NCBI GenBank assembly: GCA_016861165.1
Contig: BOKV01000027.1
Span: forward strand, 1-45,715
Length of the DNA: 45,715 bases
From: Alphaproteobacteria bacterium
Lineage (GTDB): Bacteria > Pseudomonadota > Alphaproteobacteria > Rhizobiales > Rhizobiaceae
Direction: 5' to 3'
The translations under genes were made by a program, and so were the position numbers. Positions 1 to 7,680 of this stretch are shown here, in pieces (position 1 is the stretch's first letter; each line of letters starts with the position of its first letter). Under the pieces are notes generated by a model that ran no database searches, was not told the DNA's origin, and was given only the letters and a program-made list of their open reading frames with translations.

Positions 1-90
1 CACTATGATCTGGGATATATCGACCTGGAGCAGAGAACCTTGCAGACAATCGACAACCCGTTCGGCACGAGGTTGTCACCCATGTCTTAG
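1..90 (+). CDS. IS481-family transposase, C-terminal end (cut by window edge)
   Basis: The first 29 codons form an open frame that enters from outside the window and stops at TAG (88-90). The residues DLGYIDLEQRT and DNPFGTRLSPMS match, from memory, the usual C-terminus of DDE transposases of the IS481 family in Rhizobiales. The catalytic DDE core lies off the window, so activity cannot be judged. Just downstream are two near-identical 14-mers (74-87 and 99-112) that look like transposase-binding repeats at the element end. The element then abuts the tRNA gene at 135. Confidence 0.7.
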   Translation, partial: HYDLGYIDLEQRTLQTIDNPFGTRLSPMS

Positions 91-112
91 GTACAGACTG
101 TTACCCATGTCT
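74..112. repeat. Tandem 14-bp repeat at the IS right end
   Basis: TGTCACCCATGTCT (74-87) recurs as TGTTACCCATGTCT (99-112), 13 of 14 identical, with a 25-bp period. The first copy overlaps the transposase stop codon. Repeated short motifs at an element end are typical transposase-binding sites, so the IS right end probably lies within about 112-134. The exact terminal base and any target duplication cannot be fixed without the left end. Confidence 0.5.
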
Positions 113-134
113 CCGGGTCGGACAGAGGAACAGA

Positions 135-210
135 TGGTGGGCCCGGAGGGACTCGAACCCCCAACCAAGCGGTTATGAGCCGCCGGCTCTGACCATTGAG
201 CTACGGGCCC
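135..210 (-). tRNA. tRNA with CAU anticodon, probably tRNA-Ile2 (lysidine type)
   Basis: On the minus strand this folds as a full cloverleaf of 76 nt including encoded CCA: a 7-bp acceptor stem GGGCCCG/CGGGCCC, D arm GCTC/GAGC, anticodon loop CTCATAA and T loop TTCGAGT. The anticodon CAT lies at 175-177. The discriminator base is A, and positions 4 and 5 are C pairing with G69 and G68, as in isoleucine tRNAs whose C34 is changed to lysidine by TilS. I therefore prefer tRNA-Ile(CAU), with elongator tRNA-Met the alternative. Confidence 0.88.
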
Positions 211-240
211 GGCGCGCCACCGCTAGCACAGGAGCGCGCA

Positions 241-405
241 TACGGGAATCGTTTTGGCGCGAGGCGGTGCCCATGCGCAGCGTTCCGTCCTTGATTCCCG
301 TACGGGACATAACGCGGCGGGCAGTCCGGCGTCGCGCTCATCGGCTTGCGGCAGGAGGAAAGCGATCGGCGGAAGGAAGGCATGCCGGTCAGGCGATCGG
401 CGGAA
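241..405. repeat. Inverted and direct repeats in the tRNA-cyclase gap
   Basis: The 270-bp gap 211-480 holds no convincing gene. It contains a perfect 10-bp inverted repeat, TACGGGAATC (241-250) and GATTCCCGTA (293-302), with a 42-nt spacer. It also holds a 13-bp direct repeat GCGATCGGCGGAA at 362-374 and 393-405, 31 bp apart or about three helical turns. Their role is unknown. They may be regulator sites or remnants of an insertion at the tRNA. Confidence 0.4.
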
Positions 406-442
406 AGAACGACCCGCCCGCGCTGCGGCCGGACGGGCGGTC
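403..442 (-). terminator. Candidate terminator of the buf-ndh-cyclase operon
   Basis: Reading the minus strand, GACCGCCCG (442-434) can pair with CGGGCGGGTC (420-411) with one bulged base, followed by GTTCTTTCC. It sits about 40 nt past the cyclase stop codon. The stem is slightly imperfect and the T tract is interrupted, so this is only a reasonable candidate. Confidence 0.4.
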
Positions 443-480
443 ATCCGCGCCGGTCGCGGACCCTGCATGGCGCGCCGGCC

Positions 481-2445
481 TCAGCCGGTCGCCAGCGCCG
501 GCAGCGTCGTCGCCGCCATCGTCGCCGCCAGCGGACCGTCGACGGCGTGGACGGCGACCGGCGCCGACCTGCCGCGCACATTGAGCCGGCCGAGCGGCCG
601 GGTCGACAGCCTGTCGCCGACGGCGGCCAAGGTCGCCTCGGCGACGGCGATCTCGACGCCATGTTCCTTGGCGATGCCGACGAGGCGGCTCGCCAGGTTG
701 ACGGTGTCGCCGATCGCCGTGTAGCTCAGCCGGGTGGTCGAGCCGACATTGCCGACGATGGCGTTGCCGGTGTTGATGCCGATGCGCACGCGCGGGCCGG
801 CCGCGAACGAACCCGGCCCGGGCAGCGGCAGCGGGATGGCGTGCAGCGCGGCGCGCAGCGCGATCGCCGCCCGGCAGGCGCGCGCGGCATGGTCGGCCAC
901 GTCGCCCGGCGCGTTCCAGAACGCCATCACCTCGTCGCCGATGAACTTGTCGACGGTGCCACCCTCGCGGTGGACGATGTCGACGGCGAGCGTCAGAAAG
1001 CGGGTCAGGTAGGGCGCGACGTCGGGGCCGAGGCGCTCGCTCATTTCGGTGAAGCCGGGCAGGTCGGCGAACATCACCGTGATCTCGCGCACCTCGCCGC
1101 CAGGCACCGGCGCAAAACCGGCGCCGACCAGCATTCTGACCACCTCGACCGGGATGTAGCGGCCGAAGGATGACAGGCCGACGGCCATGCGACGCAGGGC
1201 GAGCGCGAATTCGTCGAGCTCCGACAGGAAGGTCGCCTGGTAGCCGACACCGTCGAGGTCGAACCGGCCGATCTTGCCGAGTTCGGCTGACAGGCGGGCG
1301 AGCGGGCGGGCGAAGAGGAGGCTCGCGAACAGCGCCGAGGTGGCCGCCGCCAAGAGCGCCAGCGCGGCGATCACATAGGGCACGAACCGGCTGGCCCGGT
1401 CGATGTCGGCGGCGAAGCGGGAACGCGGGATCGCCGTCAGCAGCCGCCAGTCGCGGAAGGGCAGGGCGCTCGCCGTCACGTAGACGGGGCCGAGGCCGGT
1501 GATGTCGACGGTCGCCACGAAGTCGCCGTCGGGCATGATGGCGAGGCCGCCGCGCACGGCGCGGGCCGGGCCGTCGTCGGCCGGATAATCGTCGAGGCTG
1601 GCGGCGCGGGCCGAACTGGCGGGCGCCGAGGTCGCCAGCACCGCCGCCGCTCCGTCGAGCACGAAGGCACCGCCGCCGGCGGCGATGTCGAGGCTCGCCA
1701 GGAGTTGCGACAGGCGCTCAAGCGCGATGGCCACCATCACCACGCCGGCGAACTCGCCGAAGCGCTCCACGCGGGTCGCCACCACCACCGCCGGCTCGAA
1801 GCCGGCCGGCAGCAGCGTCGCCGTCGTCCAGGCGGCGCCGTCGCCCTCGATGGCGGCGCGGTACCACGGCGAGCCGAGGGTGACGTAGTGGGTCTGACCG
1901 TGGAGGCGCTGTTCGAAGAAGATGTCGCCCGGGATCGGCCGATAGACATCGCGGCGCAGCGGGCGCGGCGCGTCGGCGTCGGTGGCTGCGCCGATCTCGA
2001 CCATCTCGATGCGCTCGCCGGTCTGGCGGGCGCCGAAGAAGCGGCCATCGGGAAAGCCGAAGCCGATCCAGGTTACCGCCGGCTGCGAGCGCAGCACCGA
2101 CAGGAACAGGAATTCGCGCCGCACCTCGTCATGGGCGTCGACGGTGCCCTGGAACAGGGCCGAGCGGATGACCTCGGCGGCCCCCTCGGCCCCGGCGAGC
2201 GTCTCGGCCAGTTCGCGATTGACGGTGGCGCTGGCCCCGGCATTGAGCCGGCGCACCGCCGCCTCGACGCCGCGGCCGGCGGCGGCCTGCCAGATCAGGT
2301 GGACGAACAGCGCCGTCGACAGGACGGCGAGCAGGAGCACCGCGGTCAGCGCGCGCACCATCGGCACGCGCAGGCCGCGCGCCGGGGCTCGTGCTGCCGG
2401 CTCAGCGGCCGGTGATGAGGCGCGCGCCACGCTCGAACGTCGCAT
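481..2445 (-). CDS. Membrane adenylate cyclase, Cache-HAMP-CHD
   Basis: This 654-residue class III nucleotide cyclase probably makes cAMP in response to a periplasmic signal. A membrane segment lies at about 31-52, a double-Cache-like sensor at 60-348, a second membrane segment at 353-378, a HAMP region to about 425, and the cyclase domain from 450. The catalytic domain is intact: metal aspartates D461 (FADLPGFT) and D504 (DKFIGDEV), the adenine-specifying pair K500 and the Asp of AIGDTVN, and the transition-state Asn/Arg of NLASR. Its first 44 bp overlap the end of ndh, so it is probably the last gene of the buf operon. An internal ATG at 2361 (626 aa) just before the first membrane segment is an alternative start. 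The ligand is unknown. Confidence 0.9.
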   Translation of the reverse strand: MRRSSVARASSPAAEPAARAPARGLRVPMVRALTAVLLLAVLSTALFVHLIWQAAAGRGVEAAVRRLNAGASATVNRELAETLAGAEGAAEVIRSALFQGTVDAHDEVRREFLFLSVLRSQPAVTWIGFGFPDGRFFGARQTGERIEMVEIGAATDADAPRPLRRDVYRPIPGDIFFEQRLHGQTHYVTLGSPWYRAAIEGDGAAWTTATLLPAGFEPAVVVATRVERFGEFAGVVMVAIALERLSQLLASLDIAAGGGAFVLDGAAAVLATSAPASSARAASLDDYPADDGPARAVRGGLAIMPDGDFVATVDITGLGPVYVTASALPFRDWRLLTAIPRSRFAADIDRASRFVPYVIAALALLAAATSALFASLLFARPLARLSAELGKIGRFDLDGVGYQATFLSELDEFALALRRMAVGLSSFGRYIPVEVVRMLVGAGFAPVPGGEVREITVMFADLPGFTEMSERLGPDVAPYLTRFLTLAVDIVHREGGTVDKFIGDEVMAFWNAPGDVADHAARACRAAIALRAALHAIPLPLPGPGSFAAGPRVRIGINTGNAIVGNVGSTTRLSYTAIGDTVNLASRLVGIAKEHGVEIAVAEATLAAVGDRLSTRPLGRLNVRGRSAPVAVHAVDGPLAATMAATTLPALATG

Positions 2446-3733
2446 ATGCCCAGGCCCAGTCGAGAAAGACGATGACGCGGTTGCGGAACCCGACCAGGAA
2501 CCACAGATGGACTAGGCCCCACATCAGCCAGGCGGGGAAGCCGGTCAGCCGCAGGCGGCCGAAATCGGCGACGGCCGCCTTGCGGCCGATGGTCGACAGC
2601 GCGCCGAAGTCGCGGTAGCGGAACGCCGGCGCCGGCCGGCCGGCAAGGCGCGCGGCAATGGCGCGGGCGACGTGGCGGCCCATCTGCTTGGCCGCCGGCG
2701 CCACGCCCGGAACCTGGCCGCCCTTGCCGTCCGGCACATGGGCGGTGTCGCCGATGACGAACAGGTCGGGGTGGCCGGGCAGGCTCAGATCGGCCTCGAC
2801 GACGACCCGGCCGGCGCGGTCGGCCCTGGCGCCGAGCCAGGCGGCGGCGGGCGAGGCCATGACGCCGGCGCCCCACATGACGCAGTGCGAGCCGATCACC
2901 GTGCCGCCGGCGAGGGTCACGCCGTCCTGGCGGCAATCGGTGACGGCGACGCCGGTCATGACCTCGACGCCCAGTCCTTCGAGCTGGCGGCGCGCGGCCC
3001 GCGACAGCGGCTCGGCGAAGGCAGGCAGGATGCGCGGGCCGGCCTCGACCAGCACGATGCGGGCGGTTGAAGGGTCGATCGTGCGAAAGTCGTTGACCAG
3101 CGCCTTGCGCGCCAGTTCGGCGATCGCGCCGGCCATCTCGACGCCGGTCGGGCCGCCGCCGATGACGACGAAGGTGAGGTAGCGCATGCGCTCCTCGGCG
3201 GTGCGGGCAACCTCGGCCTTCTCGAAGGCGGTCAGGATGCGGGCGCGAATGTCGGTGGCGTCGGCGATCGTCTTCAGACCGGGGGCGTGGCGTTCCCACT
3301 CGTCATGGCCGAAATAGGCATGGCGCGCGCCGGTGGCGACGACGAGATAGTCGTAGCCGAGCGTGCGGGTGCAGGTCGTCACCGTGCGGGTGGCGGGGTC
3401 GATGGCCTGCGCCGTCTCCATCAGGACGGTGGCGTTCTTCTGGCGGGCGAGCACGCGGCGGATCGGCATGGCGATCTGCGCCGGCGAAAGGCCGGCGGTG
3501 GCAACCTGATAGAGCAGCGGCTGGAACAAATGGTGGTTGCGGCTGTCGATCACGGTCACGTCGACCGGCGCGCCGGCAAGCCCCAGCGCGGCGTTGAGCC
3601 CGGCGAAGCCGGCGCCGATGATGACCACCTGCGGCCGCCGAGCGACGGCCGAGGCGGCGCGGTGCCCGGCCGGCGACGCCGGCCTCCGCGCCGGCGCGCG
3701 GCCCAGGGAGCGGGTGACGAGTTCAGCCTGCAC
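2402..3733 (-). CDS. ndh: Type II NADH dehydrogenase (NDH-2)
   Basis: This is a 443-residue FAD/NAD-dependent oxidoreductase that would oxidise NADH and reduce quinone at the inner membrane face without pumping protons. The FAD-binding motif VVIIGAGFAG lies at residues 36-45. An NADH-binding motif VVIGGGPTGVEMAG lies near residue 190, and the C-terminal flavin segment FVIGDTAHVPD with APAAKQMG follows. The start is GTG with the ribosome site AAGGAG seven bases upstream, inside the end of doxX, so the two genes are coupled. A 35-residue basic, proline-rich N-terminal extension precedes the fold. Its place behind the bufferin genes suggests a respiratory role under copper stress, perhaps bypassing complex I, which is inference. 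Confidence 0.92.
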   Translation of the reverse strand: MQAELVTRSLGRAPARRPASPAGHRAASAVARRPQVVIIGAGFAGLNAALGLAGAPVDVTVIDSRNHHLFQPLLYQVATAGLSPAQIAMPIRRVLARQKNATVLMETAQAIDPATRTVTTCTRTLGYDYLVVATGARHAYFGHDEWERHAPGLKTIADATDIRARILTAFEKAEVARTAEERMRYLTFVVIGGGPTGVEMAGAIAELARKALVNDFRTIDPSTARIVLVEAGPRILPAFAEPLSRAARRQLEGLGVEVMTGVAVTDCRQDGVTLAGGTVIGSHCVMWGAGVMASPAAAWLGARADRAGRVVVEADLSLPGHPDLFVIGDTAHVPDGKGGQVPGVAPAAKQMGRHVARAIAARLAGRPAPAFRYRDFGALSTIGRKAAVADFGRLRLTGFPAWLMWGLVHLWFLVGFRNRVIVFLDWAWAYATFERGARLITGR

Positions 3734-3736
3734 GGA

Positions 3737-4207
3737 CTAGCTCCTTGTCAGAAGGCGCGCGGCGAGATGGTCGAGCGACACGGCGCCGGCGCCGCGGGCG
3801 ACGATCAGCAGCAGCAGCGCCGCCCACAGGGCGTGGTCGGGCCAGTTCTGCGGGAAGACGAAAACCTGGATCACCGCGGCCACGCCAAGCAGCATCAGCG
3901 CGCCGGCGCGCGAGAACAGCCCGAGGAAGACGAGCGCGGCGCCGACGAGCTCGGTCGCCGTGGCAAGCCAGGCGGCGAGGCCGGGATCGATGAGGGGCAG
4001 CCGGTATTCGTAGGCAAACAGCTGCTCGGTCACCAGCGGCGAGGCAAGCTTGGTCTGCGCCGACTGCCAGAAGACGCGGGCAACCGCCACGCGCGCCAGC
4101 AGCTGCACCAGCGACAGGGGAATGCGGTCGGCCTGGCGCAGGGCGCCGAGATAGAGGGCGGTGACGGCGCCGCCGGCGCCGCTCTTCATGTCGTCGATCA
4201 TGGTCAT
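3737..4207 (-). CDS. DoxX-family membrane protein (BufD/GigT-like)
   Basis: This 156-residue membrane protein has about four hydrophobic segments. ARVAVARVFWQSAQTKL and the stretch GLFSRAGALMLLGVAA are typical of DoxX/DUF417 proteins. DoxX members accompany the DUF2282-DUF692-DUF2063 trio in bufferin and gold-induced (gig) operons. They are thought to act in the membrane or in respiration, but no precise reaction is established. The start has GGAG eight bases upstream and lies immediately after the DUF2063 stop (1-bp gap). The stop is four bases before the ndh GTG. Confidence 0.85.
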   Translation of the reverse strand: MTMIDDMKSGAGGAVTALYLGALRQADRIPLSLVQLLARVAVARVFWQSAQTKLASPLVTEQLFAYEYRLPLIDPGLAAWLATATELVGAALVFLGLFSRAGALMLLGVAAVIQVFVFPQNWPDHALWAALLLLIVARGAGAVSLDHLAARLLTRS

Positions 4208-4208
4208 G

Positions 4209-5000
4209 TCAGTTCTCCGGGGTTGGGGTTCGGCTGATGCCGGCGACGAGGCCGTCGCCGAACAGCTGGGCGAGCGCGGCTGCGAGGTCGAAGAGCCGGT
4301 CGCGGGCGAGCGCGCGGGCGGCGGCGCGTTCGAGCGGCGCGCCGGCTCCGAGCGATCGCAGGAAGGCGAACCGGGCCGCGTCGAGGCGAATCAGGCGGAT
4401 GCTGGCGCCCGCCCGCCACAGGGCGAGCCGCTCGCCGCGGCCGGGCCGCACGAAGGCAAGGTCGGGCTCGGCCTCGGCCTGGTGGGCCGTCCAGACCGAG
4501 AACACCGGCCAGCGCGATACCATCAGGCGCAGTGACGGCTGCAGGCTGAAGGCCGCCTGATCGGGCGCGTCGAGCCAGGTCAGCGAGGCAAGCGGCAGCG
4601 GCGGTGCCGCCGGCCGGTCGAGCGCCACGGCGATCTGCCATTCGAGGCGGGCGACCTCGGCGACGAAGGGGACGGCGGCGAGCTGGCCGAACCGGCGCAG
4701 GAAGGCGGGGAAGTCGGCGCCGAACCGCGACAGCCGCGGCTCGGCCGGCGGGAAGGAGGCGATGAAGCGGTGCGCGGCAAAGCGCAGGAAGCGCTCGTCG
4801 ACCAGCCGGCTGGTCACCGGGAATACCGCCAGCAGCGTCGCGGTCAGCGAGGCATAGGTGTTGTTGCGGTAGACATTGACGCGCGTGCGGGGATCGACGC
4901 CGGGGCGGGCGGCGAGGCGCGGCAGGACCCGCGGCGCCCGTTCGGGCGGGGCGAGTATGGCACGGGCGAATTCGCCCTGCTCGTTCTCAAGCGCGGGCAT
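4209..5000 (-). CDS. bufC: DUF2063 bufferin maturation partner (BufC/HvfC-like)
   Basis: This is a 263-residue soluble protein of the DUF2063 family. The N-terminal helical domain carries the hallmark stretch VYRNNTYASLTATLLAVFP followed by HRFIASFPPAEPRLSRFG. DUF2063 proteins act with the MNIO enzyme encoded beside them to recognise and modify the precursor peptide. The frame stays open to 5045, but the ATG at 5000 has GGAG nine bases upstream and overlaps the end of bufB by only 14 bp, so I chose it. The C-terminal half (about 150-263) is the less conserved DUF2063 C-terminal domain. The neighbours leave little doubt about the role. Confidence 0.88.
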   Translation of the reverse strand: MPALENEQGEFARAILAPPERAPRVLPRLAARPGVDPRTRVNVYRNNTYASLTATLLAVFPVTSRLVDERFLRFAAHRFIASFPPAEPRLSRFGADFPAFLRRFGQLAAVPFVAEVARLEWQIAVALDRPAAPPLPLASLTWLDAPDQAAFSLQPSLRLMVSRWPVFSVWTAHQAEAEPDLAFVRPGRGERLALWRAGASIRLIRLDAARFAFLRSLGAGAPLERAAARALARDRLFDLAAALAQLFGDGLVAGISRTPTPEN

Positions 5001-5997
5001 GGTCGTTGCTCCGCGGCATGGTTTCGGGCCGCCGGGCCCGGGCATGGCAGGCGAGCGCCGGCAGGCGCACGCCGCGGTCGCGCAGATAGTCCGGCATCCA
5101 CATCTCGGATCGCGGGAAGCGCCGGGCGGCCCGCCGTTCGGAAAAGGCGACCGCGCGGGCGAGCAGGTCGGCCCACATCGCCTCGCCCAGCAGCACGTCG
5201 AGCGCCGGCAGGTCGCTGTCCCACTCGATCAGCGTCGGCCTTGGCCCGGTGCGGGCGAGCGTGCGCGCATAGAGCGCCCAGACCTCGCTCGGCACCCGCG
5301 AGCCATGGTCGTCGATCAGCACGGTATCGTCGCCGACCTGGTTGACGGCGTGGCCGGCGAGATGGATTTCGCCGATCGCCTCGACCGGCAGCTCCTCGAT
5401 GAACCGCCAGGCGTCGTAGCCGAGATTGTGGGCCGAGACGTGGACGTTGTTCACGTCGAGCAGCAGGCCGCAGCCGGTGCGCCCGACCAGTTCGGCCAGG
5501 AACTGGGCCTCGCTCATCGTCGAATCGGCGAAGGCGACATAGGCCGACAGGTTTTCGACCAGGATCGGCCGCTTGAGCGCGTCCTGGACCCGAGAGACGT
5601 TGGCGGCGACGGCGGTCAGCGCGGCGGCGTCGTAACGCAGCGGCAGCAGGTCGTTCAGATAGACGCCGTCGGCCGAACTCCAGGCCAGGTGCTCGGAAAC
5701 GAGCGCCGGTTCGAAGCGCAGGCAGACATCGCGCAGCCGCCGCAGATGGTCGCGGTCGATCCCGGCCATGCTGCCGAGCGACAGGCCGACGCCGTGCACG
5801 GAAAGCGGGTAATGGTCGCGCAGGCGGGCGAGCGCCTCGGCCTGGGCCGAATGGCCCATGTAGTTCTCGGCATGGACCTCGATCCAGCCGGCCGGCGGCA
5901 GCCGGCGCTCGATCTCGGCGACATGGGGCGATCGGAGACCGATGCCCGCCGAAGCGGGAATTGAAAGGACCGGAAATCTTCCCTCAGAGCGTGACAT
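4987..5997 (-). CDS. bufB: MNIO-family peptide-modifying enzyme (DUF692, BufB/HvfB-like)
   Basis: This 336-residue DUF692 protein is a multinuclear non-heme iron enzyme with a TIM-barrel fold. Relatives (MbnB, HvfB, BufB) oxidatively convert cysteines of a peptide to oxazolone/thioamide or 5-thiooxazole groups. The expected metal ligands are visible: E44 in HAENY, H68 in SVHGV, H103 in SEHLAW, E149 in LVENL, D181 in DVNNVHVSAH, H212 and H216 in IHLAGH, D230 and H231 in DDHG, and E258 in IEWD. The gene starts with ATG behind GGAGGAG, 43 bp after the precursor stop. A strong hairpin lies between them. The substrate is surely the DUF2282 peptide encoded just upstream. Confidence 0.93.
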   Translation of the reverse strand: MSRSEGRFPVLSIPASAGIGLRSPHVAEIERRLPPAGWIEVHAENYMGHSAQAEALARLRDHYPLSVHGVGLSLGSMAGIDRDHLRRLRDVCLRFEPALVSEHLAWSSADGVYLNDLLPLRYDAAALTAVAANVSRVQDALKRPILVENLSAYVAFADSTMSEAQFLAELVGRTGCGLLLDVNNVHVSAHNLGYDAWRFIEELPVEAIGEIHLAGHAVNQVGDDTVLIDDHGSRVPSEVWALYARTLARTGPRPTLIEWDSDLPALDVLLGEAMWADLLARAVAFSERRAARRFPRSEMWMPDYLRDRGVRLPALACHARARRPETMPRSNDHARA

Positions 5998-6008
5998 CGG
6001 TCTCCTCC

Positions 6009-6027
6009 CGGGAGCCTCGGGCTCCCG
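6009..6027 (-). promoter_or_regulatory. Intercistronic stem-loop between bufA and bufB
   Basis: An 8-bp perfect stem CGGGAGCC/GGCTCCCG with a 3-nt loop lies between the bufA stop (6041) and the bufB ribosome site, which begins right at its foot. There is no T tract after it. Such hairpins between a precursor-peptide gene and its maturase usually protect the upstream mRNA or lower enzyme translation, giving excess precursor. That role is inferred here. Confidence 0.55.
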
Positions 6028-6040
6028 TCTGCAAGCGGGT

Positions 6041-6313
6041 TCAGGCGGCGGGCTTGGAAGCGCTGCCGACGATCTTGGCGCAGGTGCCGGCCGGGACGTA
6101 GATCCAGGCGTCGCCCTGGGCGTCGACGGTCGACGTGCCGGCGCAGGAATGGGTGGCGGTCTGGCAGTCGTTCTGGCCGGCCTTGACCACGCCGTAGCAC
6201 TTCTCGAACGAGAATTCGGGCTGGGCGGCGGGACCGGCCTGGGCGGCGCCGGCGGCGATCAGCGTGGCGGCCGCGGCAAGCGCGGAACAGACCAGGTTCT
6301 TGGTGTTGGTCAT
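6041..6313 (-). CDS. bufA: Bufferin-type RiPP precursor (DUF2282)
   Basis: This 90-residue exported precursor peptide has a Sec signal at residues 1-26 (AQA cleavage site). The mature part carries the four conserved cysteines of the DUF2282 family: C39 (EKCYG), C50 (GQNDC), C57 (HSCAG) and C78 (GTCAK). In characterised bufferins some of these cysteines become 5-thiooxazoles made by the neighbouring MNIO enzyme, and the product binds copper in the periplasm. The open frame extends upstream, but ATG 6313 has GGAG nine bases ahead and gives a clean signal peptide. It heads the operon bufA-bufB-bufC-doxX-ndh-cyclase. The family and context are very clear; the metal bound is inferred as copper, with gold or other thiophilic metals possible inducers. 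Confidence 0.92.
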   Translation of the reverse strand: MTNTKNLVCSALAAAATLIAAGAAQAGPAAQPEFSFEKCYGVVKAGQNDCQTATHSCAGTSTVDAQGDAWIYVPAGTCAKIVGSASKPAA

Positions 6314-6367
6314 CGTTTCACTCCGTTGAGGGGTTTGGGTGGCGCGAGCCTTCGCGGCTCCCGTCGA

Positions 6368-6422
6368 AGCCGAATTTCGGCTGTTGCCGCACCGTTTTGA
6401 AATGCTGTCTGGGCATGGTTTC
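6368..6422 (-). promoter_or_regulatory. bufA upstream region: ECF-like promoter and palindrome
   Basis: Reading the minus strand, GAAACC (6422-6417) is followed after 16 nt by TCAA (6400-6397), loosely resembling ECF sigma promoters such as GTAACC-N16-CGAA known for bufferin genes in Caulobacter. Just downstream lies AGCCGAATTTCGGCT (6368-6382), a perfect 7+1+7 palindrome. A small GAGCC/GGCTC hairpin at 6346-6360 follows. The palindrome is clear; its use as an operator and the sigma assignment are guesses. Confidence 0.3.
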
Positions 6423-6460
6423 GATGACGCTTCGGGCGGCGCCGGCGGCGCCAAAGAAAA

Positions 6461-6489
6461 GAGGCTCTCCGGGGAGAACGGAGAGCCTC
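6461..6489 (-). terminator. Rho-independent terminator after the patatin gene
   Basis: On the minus strand GAGGCTCTCC and GGAGAGCCTC form a perfect 10-bp stem around a 9-nt loop, followed directly by TTTTCTTT. It lies 54 nt past the patatin stop codon and separates that transcript from the bufferin operon downstream. Confidence 0.9.
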
Positions 6490-6542
6490 AGGCAGCCGGC
6501 GCAGGGGCGTGGGGGAGGGGGCTGGGTGCGCCGGGAAGCGGA

Positions 6543-7622
6543 TCAGAGATAGGTCTTCTCGATGTCGACGGTCGAGCGCTCGCCGATCGCCGCGTAGTTG
6601 GCCTTCAGCCACGCGTCGGCACAGGTCCGCCCGCGGTCGCGCAGCTCGATCAGCGCGCCCCAGTCGGCGTTGAGCTTGCTGGCGGCGCTGAGCGAGCGCA
6701 TCGTCTCGTCGTCGGAAATGGCGTGGACGAAGATGCGCTTCAGCTTGAGGTCGCCGGCCATGTCGTTGTCGATCAGCCGGGTGACGAAGGCGATCGCCCG
6801 CATCTCGCGCAGGAGCGAGGAGTTGAAGCTGATCTCGTTGATGCGGTTGAGGATGTCGAAGGCGGTCTTCGGCAGTTCCAGCCGCTCGATCGGGTTGATG
6901 TGGACGATGAGCACGTCCGGCGTGTCGCACGAATAGATCAGCGGGAAGATCGCCGGGTTGCCCATATAGCCGCCGTCCCAATAGGCCTCGCCGTCGATCT
7001 CGACCGCCTGGAACAGGAAGGGCAGGCAGGCCGAGGCCATGATGGCGTCGATCGACAGGTCGGCATTGGTGAACACCTTGACCTTGCCGGTGCGCACATT
7101 GGTGGCGCACAGATGCACCTTGAGCGGACAGCCGGCCGAGCGCACGGCGTCGAGGTCGACCGACTGTTCGAGGACGTTGCGCAACGGGTTGTAGTTGAGC
7201 GGATTGAACTGGTAGGGCGACAGCATCCGCGTGATCAGGTCGAACATCAGAAAGGCCGGCGAATGCTCCAGCGAGCGGGCGCCCATCAGCCGTTCCCACG
7301 GCGCCGGCTGCAGCGGGCTCAGCGCGGCGGCATGGCTGACCCGGCGCCAGAAATTGGCGAGCGCGGCCTGGGCACCCTTGCGGCCGCCCTCGGCCAGGCC
7401 ATAGGCCAGCACCGCGGCGTTCATGGCGCCGGCGCTGGTCGCCACCACGCCCTCGAAGGACAGCCGTTCCTCGTCGAGCAGGCGGTCGAGCACGCCCCAG
7501 GTGAAGGCGCCGTGGGCGCCGCCGCCCTGGAGGGCGAGGTTGAGCCGCCTGGTCTGCTGGCGGGCGGCCTTGCCGGCGGTGGCGCCGGGTTCGGAGCGGA
7601 GCGCCTTGTCGTGCAGGTTCAT
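6543..7622 (-). CDS. Patatin-like phospholipase
   Basis: This 359-residue cytosolic lipid acyl hydrolase of the patatin family has a serine-aspartate dyad: S63 in ATSAGAM (first Gly of GxSxG replaced by Ala) and D216 in YWDGGY. The oxyanion-hole loop is GGGAHG at 33-38. The start at 7622 is preceded by GGAGG six bases upstream; the frame is open further but has no better start. It follows bdhA by 58 bp on the same strand, and a patatin is a frequent partner of 3-hydroxybutyrate dehydrogenase in Alphaproteobacteria. The pair suggests a role in storage-polyester or lipid turnover. The substrate is not known. Confidence 0.92.
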   Translation of the reverse strand: MNLHDKALRSEPGATAGKAARQQTRRLNLALQGGGAHGAFTWGVLDRLLDEERLSFEGVVATSAGAMNAAVLAYGLAEGGRKGAQAALANFWRRVSHAAALSPLQPAPWERLMGARSLEHSPAFLMFDLITRMLSPYQFNPLNYNPLRNVLEQSVDLDAVRSAGCPLKVHLCATNVRTGKVKVFTNADLSIDAIMASACLPFLFQAVEIDGEAYWDGGYMGNPAIFPLIYSCDTPDVLIVHINPIERLELPKTAFDILNRINEISFNSSLLREMRAIAFVTRLIDNDMAGDLKLKRIFVHAISDDETMRSLSAASKLNADWGALIELRDRGRTCADAWLKANYAAIGERSTVDIEKTYL

Positions 7623-7680
7623 GGTTTCCTCCTCGGCCGGATGTCGCCCGGCCAGCGCTGGCGCTGTTCGTCTCGAAGCG

